From contig NZ_MBFM01000001.1 of the NCBI RefSeq assembly GCF_001696715.1, forward strand, positions 701,383-734,774: 33,392 bases of DNA, given 5' to 3'. Each line of letters begins with the position of its first letter. Position 1 is the first letter of the stretch. Shown piece after piece: positions 30,888 to 33,392 of this stretch. A program made the position numbers and the translations under genes. The stretch comes from Thauera phenolivorans (GTDB lineage: Bacteria > Pseudomonadota > Gammaproteobacteria > Burkholderiales > Rhodocyclaceae). The notes beneath the pieces were generated by a model. The model worked only from the letters and a program-made list of their open reading frames with translations, searched no databases and had not been told where the DNA came from.

Positions 30888-32678
30888 ATGGAAATTCAGG
30901 TCAATTTTCTCGACAAGCTTCGTCTCGAGGCCAAGTTCGATGACTTCACCGTGGTCGCAGATCAGCCTATCCGCTATAAGGGAGATGGCTCGGCGCCCGG
31001 CCCGTTTGATTACTTTCTGGCTTCGTCGGCCATGTGTGCGGCTTACTTTGTGAAGCTGTACTGCGAAACGCGCAATATTCCTACCGACAACATCCGCCTG
31101 TCGCAGAACAATATCGTCGATCCTGAAAACCGCTACAAACAAATCTTCAAGATCCAGATCGAGCTGCCGTCGGATATCTCCGCCAAAGACAGGCAGGGCA
31201 TCCTGCGCTCCATCGACCGTTGCACGGTGAAGAAGGTGGTGCAGACCGGGCCTGAATTCGTGATCGAGGAAGTCGAGAATCTGGATGCGGATGCCCAGTC
31301 CTTGCTGACGCTGACTCCGGATCCGGAAGCGAGCACCTATATCGCAGGAAAGGATCTGCCGCTCGAGCAAACCATCGCGAATATGTCGAGGGTTCTGGCG
31401 GGCCTGGGCATCAAGATCGAAATCGCTTCGTGGCGCAATATCGTTCCCAACGTGTGGTCATTGCACATCCGCGATGCGCACGCGCCGATGTGCTTCACCA
31501 ACGGCAAGGGCGCCACCAAAGAAAGCGCGTTGGCCTCGGCCCTGGGTGAATTCATCGAGCGGATGAACTTCAACCATTTCTACAACGACCAGTTCTGGGG
31601 GGAGCACATCGCCAACGCGGCATTCGTGCATTATCCGAATGAGCGCTGGTTTCTACCTGGCCCTGATGATGCGCTGCCGGCTGAAATTCTCGACGACTAC
31701 TGCCTGCGGATCTACGACCCCGAGGGCGAGTTGCGTGGCTCGCATTTGTACGACACCAACTCGGGCAACGTGGCGCGCGGCATCTGTTCGCTCCCGTATG
31801 TGCGTCAGTCGGACGGCGCGGTGGTGTATTTCCCGTCCAACCTGGTCGACAATCTGTTCCTCAGCAATGGCATGAGTGCCGGAAATACGCTGGCCGAAGC
31901 ACAGGTGCAATGCCTGTCGGAAATCATCGAGCGCGCGGTCAAACGTGAAATTCTGGGCGGTGAAATCGCACTGCCCGATGTGCCGCACCAAGTACTGGCG
32001 AAATATCCCGGCATTCTGGCCGGCATCGAGGCGCTGGAGAAGCAGGGCTTTCCGGTGCTGGTGAAGGATGCGTCGATGGGAGGGGCGTTTCCGGTGATGT
32101 GCGTCACCTTGATGAACCCACGCACGGGCGGAGTGTTCGCCTCTTTCGGGGCGCACCCGAGCATGGAGGTGGCGCTGGAACGCAGCCTTACCGAGTTGCT
32201 GCAGGGGCGCAGTTTTGAAGGCCTGAACGATTTACCCGCGCCCACCTTCGAAAGCAACGCCGTAACCGAGCCGCACAACTTCGTCGAGCACTTCATCGAT
32301 TCCAGCGGCGTGGTGTCATGGCGTTTTTTCAGCGCAAAAGCCGATTTCGATTTCGTCGAGTGGGACTTCTCCGGCCAGGGTGAAAACTCCAATGCCGAGG
32401 AAGCCGCGGCCTTGTTCGGCATTCTCGAGGGCATGGGCAAGGAAGTGTACATGGCAGTGCATGACCAGCTCGGCGCAACGGCCTGCCGCATCCTGGTGCC
32501 GGATTATTCGGAAATCTATCCGGTGGAAGACCTGATCTGGGACAACACCAACAAAGCACTGTCGTTTCGCGCCGACATCCTGAACCTGCATCGCCTCGAC
32601 GATGCCAGCCTGGAAGCACTGCTCGAGCGACTGGAAAGCAGTGAGCTCGATGACTACACCGACGGGCACCTCGAATAA
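30888..32678 (+). CDS. OsmC-YcaO fusion protein, short form
   Basis: A 596-residue two-domain protein. Residues 1-140 are OsmC-like (PGPFDYFLASSAMCAAYFVKLY with the redox-type Cys). From about residue 150 it is the YcaO fold: the ATP-binding features of E. coli YcaO are recognisable in ASWRNIVPNVWSLHIRD, FTNGKGATKESALASALGEFIER, SNGMSAGNTLAEA, CLSEIIERAVK and FGAHPSMEVALERSLTELLQGR. YcaO enzymes activate amide backbones; in E. coli YcaO is linked to RimO-dependent methylthiolation of ribosomal protein S12. The protein ends at DDYTDGHLE, whereas E. coli YcaO continues with a helical, TPR-like tail of about 150 residues. GC content is visibly lower than in neighbours. AGGA lies seven bases before the ATG. 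Confidence 0.88.
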   Translation: MEIQVNFLDKLRLEAKFDDFTVVADQPIRYKGDGSAPGPFDYFLASSAMCAAYFVKLYCETRNIPTDNIRLSQNNIVDPENRYKQIFKIQIELPSDISAKDRQGILRSIDRCTVKKVVQTGPEFVIEEVENLDADAQSLLTLTPDPEASTYIAGKDLPLEQTIANMSRVLAGLGIKIEIASWRNIVPNVWSLHIRDAHAPMCFTNGKGATKESALASALGEFIERMNFNHFYNDQFWGEHIANAAFVHYPNERWFLPGPDDALPAEILDDYCLRIYDPEGELRGSHLYDTNSGNVARGICSLPYVRQSDGAVVYFPSNLVDNLFLSNGMSAGNTLAEAQVQCLSEIIERAVKREILGGEIALPDVPHQVLAKYPGILAGIEALEKQGFPVLVKDASMGGAFPVMCVTLMNPRTGGVFASFGAHPSMEVALERSLTELLQGRSFEGLNDLPAPTFESNAVTEPHNFVEHFIDSSGVVSWRFFSAKADFDFVEWDFSGQGENSNAEEAAALFGILEGMGKEVYMAVHDQLGATACRILVPDYSEIYPVEDLIWDNTNKALSFRADILNLHRLDDASLEALLERLESSELDDYTDGHLE

Positions 32679-32689
32679 CCCGAGGTTTT
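32668..32689 (+). terminator. short terminator at the end of the OsmC-YcaO gene
   Basis: ACCTCG (32668-32673) and CGAGGT (32681-32686) form a six-pair stem that encloses the TAA stop, followed by TTTT. It suggests that the short reading frame has a settled 3' end, although the sequence could also belong to the end of the adjacent insertion element. Confidence 0.5.
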
Positions 32690-33392
32690 CAGTGAATCCC
32701 ACCGCGCAATGATGACGGCGACCGAGTTTGGTCCAATTTCTCTGGCAACCCACCGTGTTTCTCGGCGGAGTTGCCCCGTTTTTGCCTCGAATCGCCCCAG
32801 GCATCGGCGATTCGGCCCATTTCGGGCGTCAGAAGGCCTCGATTCCGGCCTTCCGGAAGTAGACCAGCCGCTTCAGGTTGTAGCAGGCGGTCATCATCGT
32901 CATCGCGAAGCTGGCCCGCGCCTGGCCGATGGTGCGCAGCAACTTGCCACCCATCTGCTCGAGGGCGCCGAACACGTGCTCGACCCGGGCGCGCGTTTTG
33001 GCGATGCGCTGGTTACGCCGCTGCTGGCACTCGGACAGCGGCTTGTTACGCTTGCCCTTCCTCTGGATCTGATTCCGGAAGCCCTTCTCTTTGAGCCAGG
33101 CTTCACGCGCCTCGGACGGGTAGCCCCGGTCGGCATAGACGTCCCGACTCGTATTGCCCGCATCGAAGACGTTGTCGAAGTGCTGGCTGTCGTGCGTACT
33201 CGCCGTGTCGGTCTCGATTCGGCGAATGATCTTGTATTTCTTGTCGACGTTGATCGAGAGCTTGTAGCCGAAGTGGCTCTTGCCGTGCTTCTTCGTCCAG
33301 GTCGCGTTGATGTCCTTCTGGCGCCGCTTCGCAGGCTTCCAGTCGGCGGGCATCGCACCTTGCTCGATCAGCGCCTTCTCGCCTCGGCTGTT
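32690..33392 (-). mobile_element. IS5-family insertion sequence, one end (continues beyond window)
   Basis: The transposase fragment at 32829-33392 plus about 140 bp of flanking sequence down to the end of the OsmC-YcaO gene fit one end of an IS5-type element. The exact boundary is not determined: the other end is outside the window, so the terminal inverted repeats and target duplication cannot be compared. 32690 is an estimate. Confidence 0.6.
32829..33392 (-). CDS. IS5-family transposase, C-terminal part (5' end outside window)
   Basis: At least 187 residues of a DDE transposase of the IS5 family. The open frame runs off the right edge, with codons for NSRGEKALIEQGAMPADW upstream of the first internal ATG at 33353, so the real start is outside. 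Visible motifs include RRQKDINATWTKKHGKSHFGYK, the second catalytic Asp in VYADRGYPSEAR and the catalytic Glu in KTRARVEHVFGALEQMGGK. The first Asp lies beyond the window. The visible part has no stop or frameshift and may be active. Confidence 0.9.
   Translation of the reverse strand, partial: NSRGEKALIEQGAMPADWKPAKRRQKDINATWTKKHGKSHFGYKLSINVDKKYKIIRRIETDTASTHDSQHFDNVFDAGNTSRDVYADRGYPSEAREAWLKEKGFRNQIQRKGKRNKPLSECQQRRNQRIAKTRARVEHVFGALEQMGGKLLRTIGQARASFAMTMMTACYNLKRLVYFRKAGIEAF

Overview
High-GC (roughly two-thirds G+C) proteobacterial chromosome segment. The combination of a dmp-type multicomponent phenol hydroxylase, a DmpR-type activator, a meta-cleavage operon and an OsmC-YcaO fusion suggests a betaproteobacterium of the Thauera/Azoarcus/Aromatoleum kind. 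That assignment is by family resemblance only; no rRNA or tRNA gene is present to confirm it.

Positions 1-2414 hold housekeeping-like genes (a DUF3616 protein and a class I glutamine amidotransferase) and a frameshifted thiolase remnant. Positions 2415-8949 are a minus-strand lower meta-pathway operon in the order dmpC-E-H-I-F-G, followed by an atypical SDR protein and a fused tautomerase. It converts 2-hydroxymuconic semialdehyde to pyruvate and acetyl-CoA by the oxalocrotonate branch only; the hydrolase DmpD is absent. Positions 9173-11016 hold a divergent pair, a GlxA-type AraC regulator and a flavodoxin-fold quinone oxidoreductase. Positions 11087-16675 are the upper operon, dmpB-K-L-M-N-O-P, which takes phenol to catechol and then to the ring-cleaved product. 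It is read from a sigma54 promoter at 16773-16788. The DmpR-type activator (17044-18738), a phenol-pathway outer-membrane protein (18921-19850) and a BenM/CatM-like LysR regulator (20038-20943) follow. A perfect ATAC-N7-GTAT box lies both beside lysR and upstream of dmpC. This suggests two-tier control: DmpR/sigma54 for the upper pathway and LysR for the lower pathway.

Positions 21185-22553 carry a cold-shock protein, a lysine-methyltransferase-like enzyme and a small Cys/His protein. Positions 22529-27003 look like a storage-polymer region: DUF4956 membrane protein, a VTC polyphosphate-polymerase domain fused through one membrane segment to a phytase-like domain, a PHB-depolymerase-family esterase and a small putative DNA-binding protein with a palindromic operator. 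A Pho-box-like direct repeat lies upstream of the DUF4956-VTC pair. This fusion is the best candidate here for an undescribed system.

Positions 27243-33392 hold a hemolysin III-family membrane protein behind a terminator-like leader, a SulP transporter with STAS domain, a conserved membrane-anchored protein of unknown function, a short OsmC-YcaO fusion, and part of an IS5-family element at the right edge.
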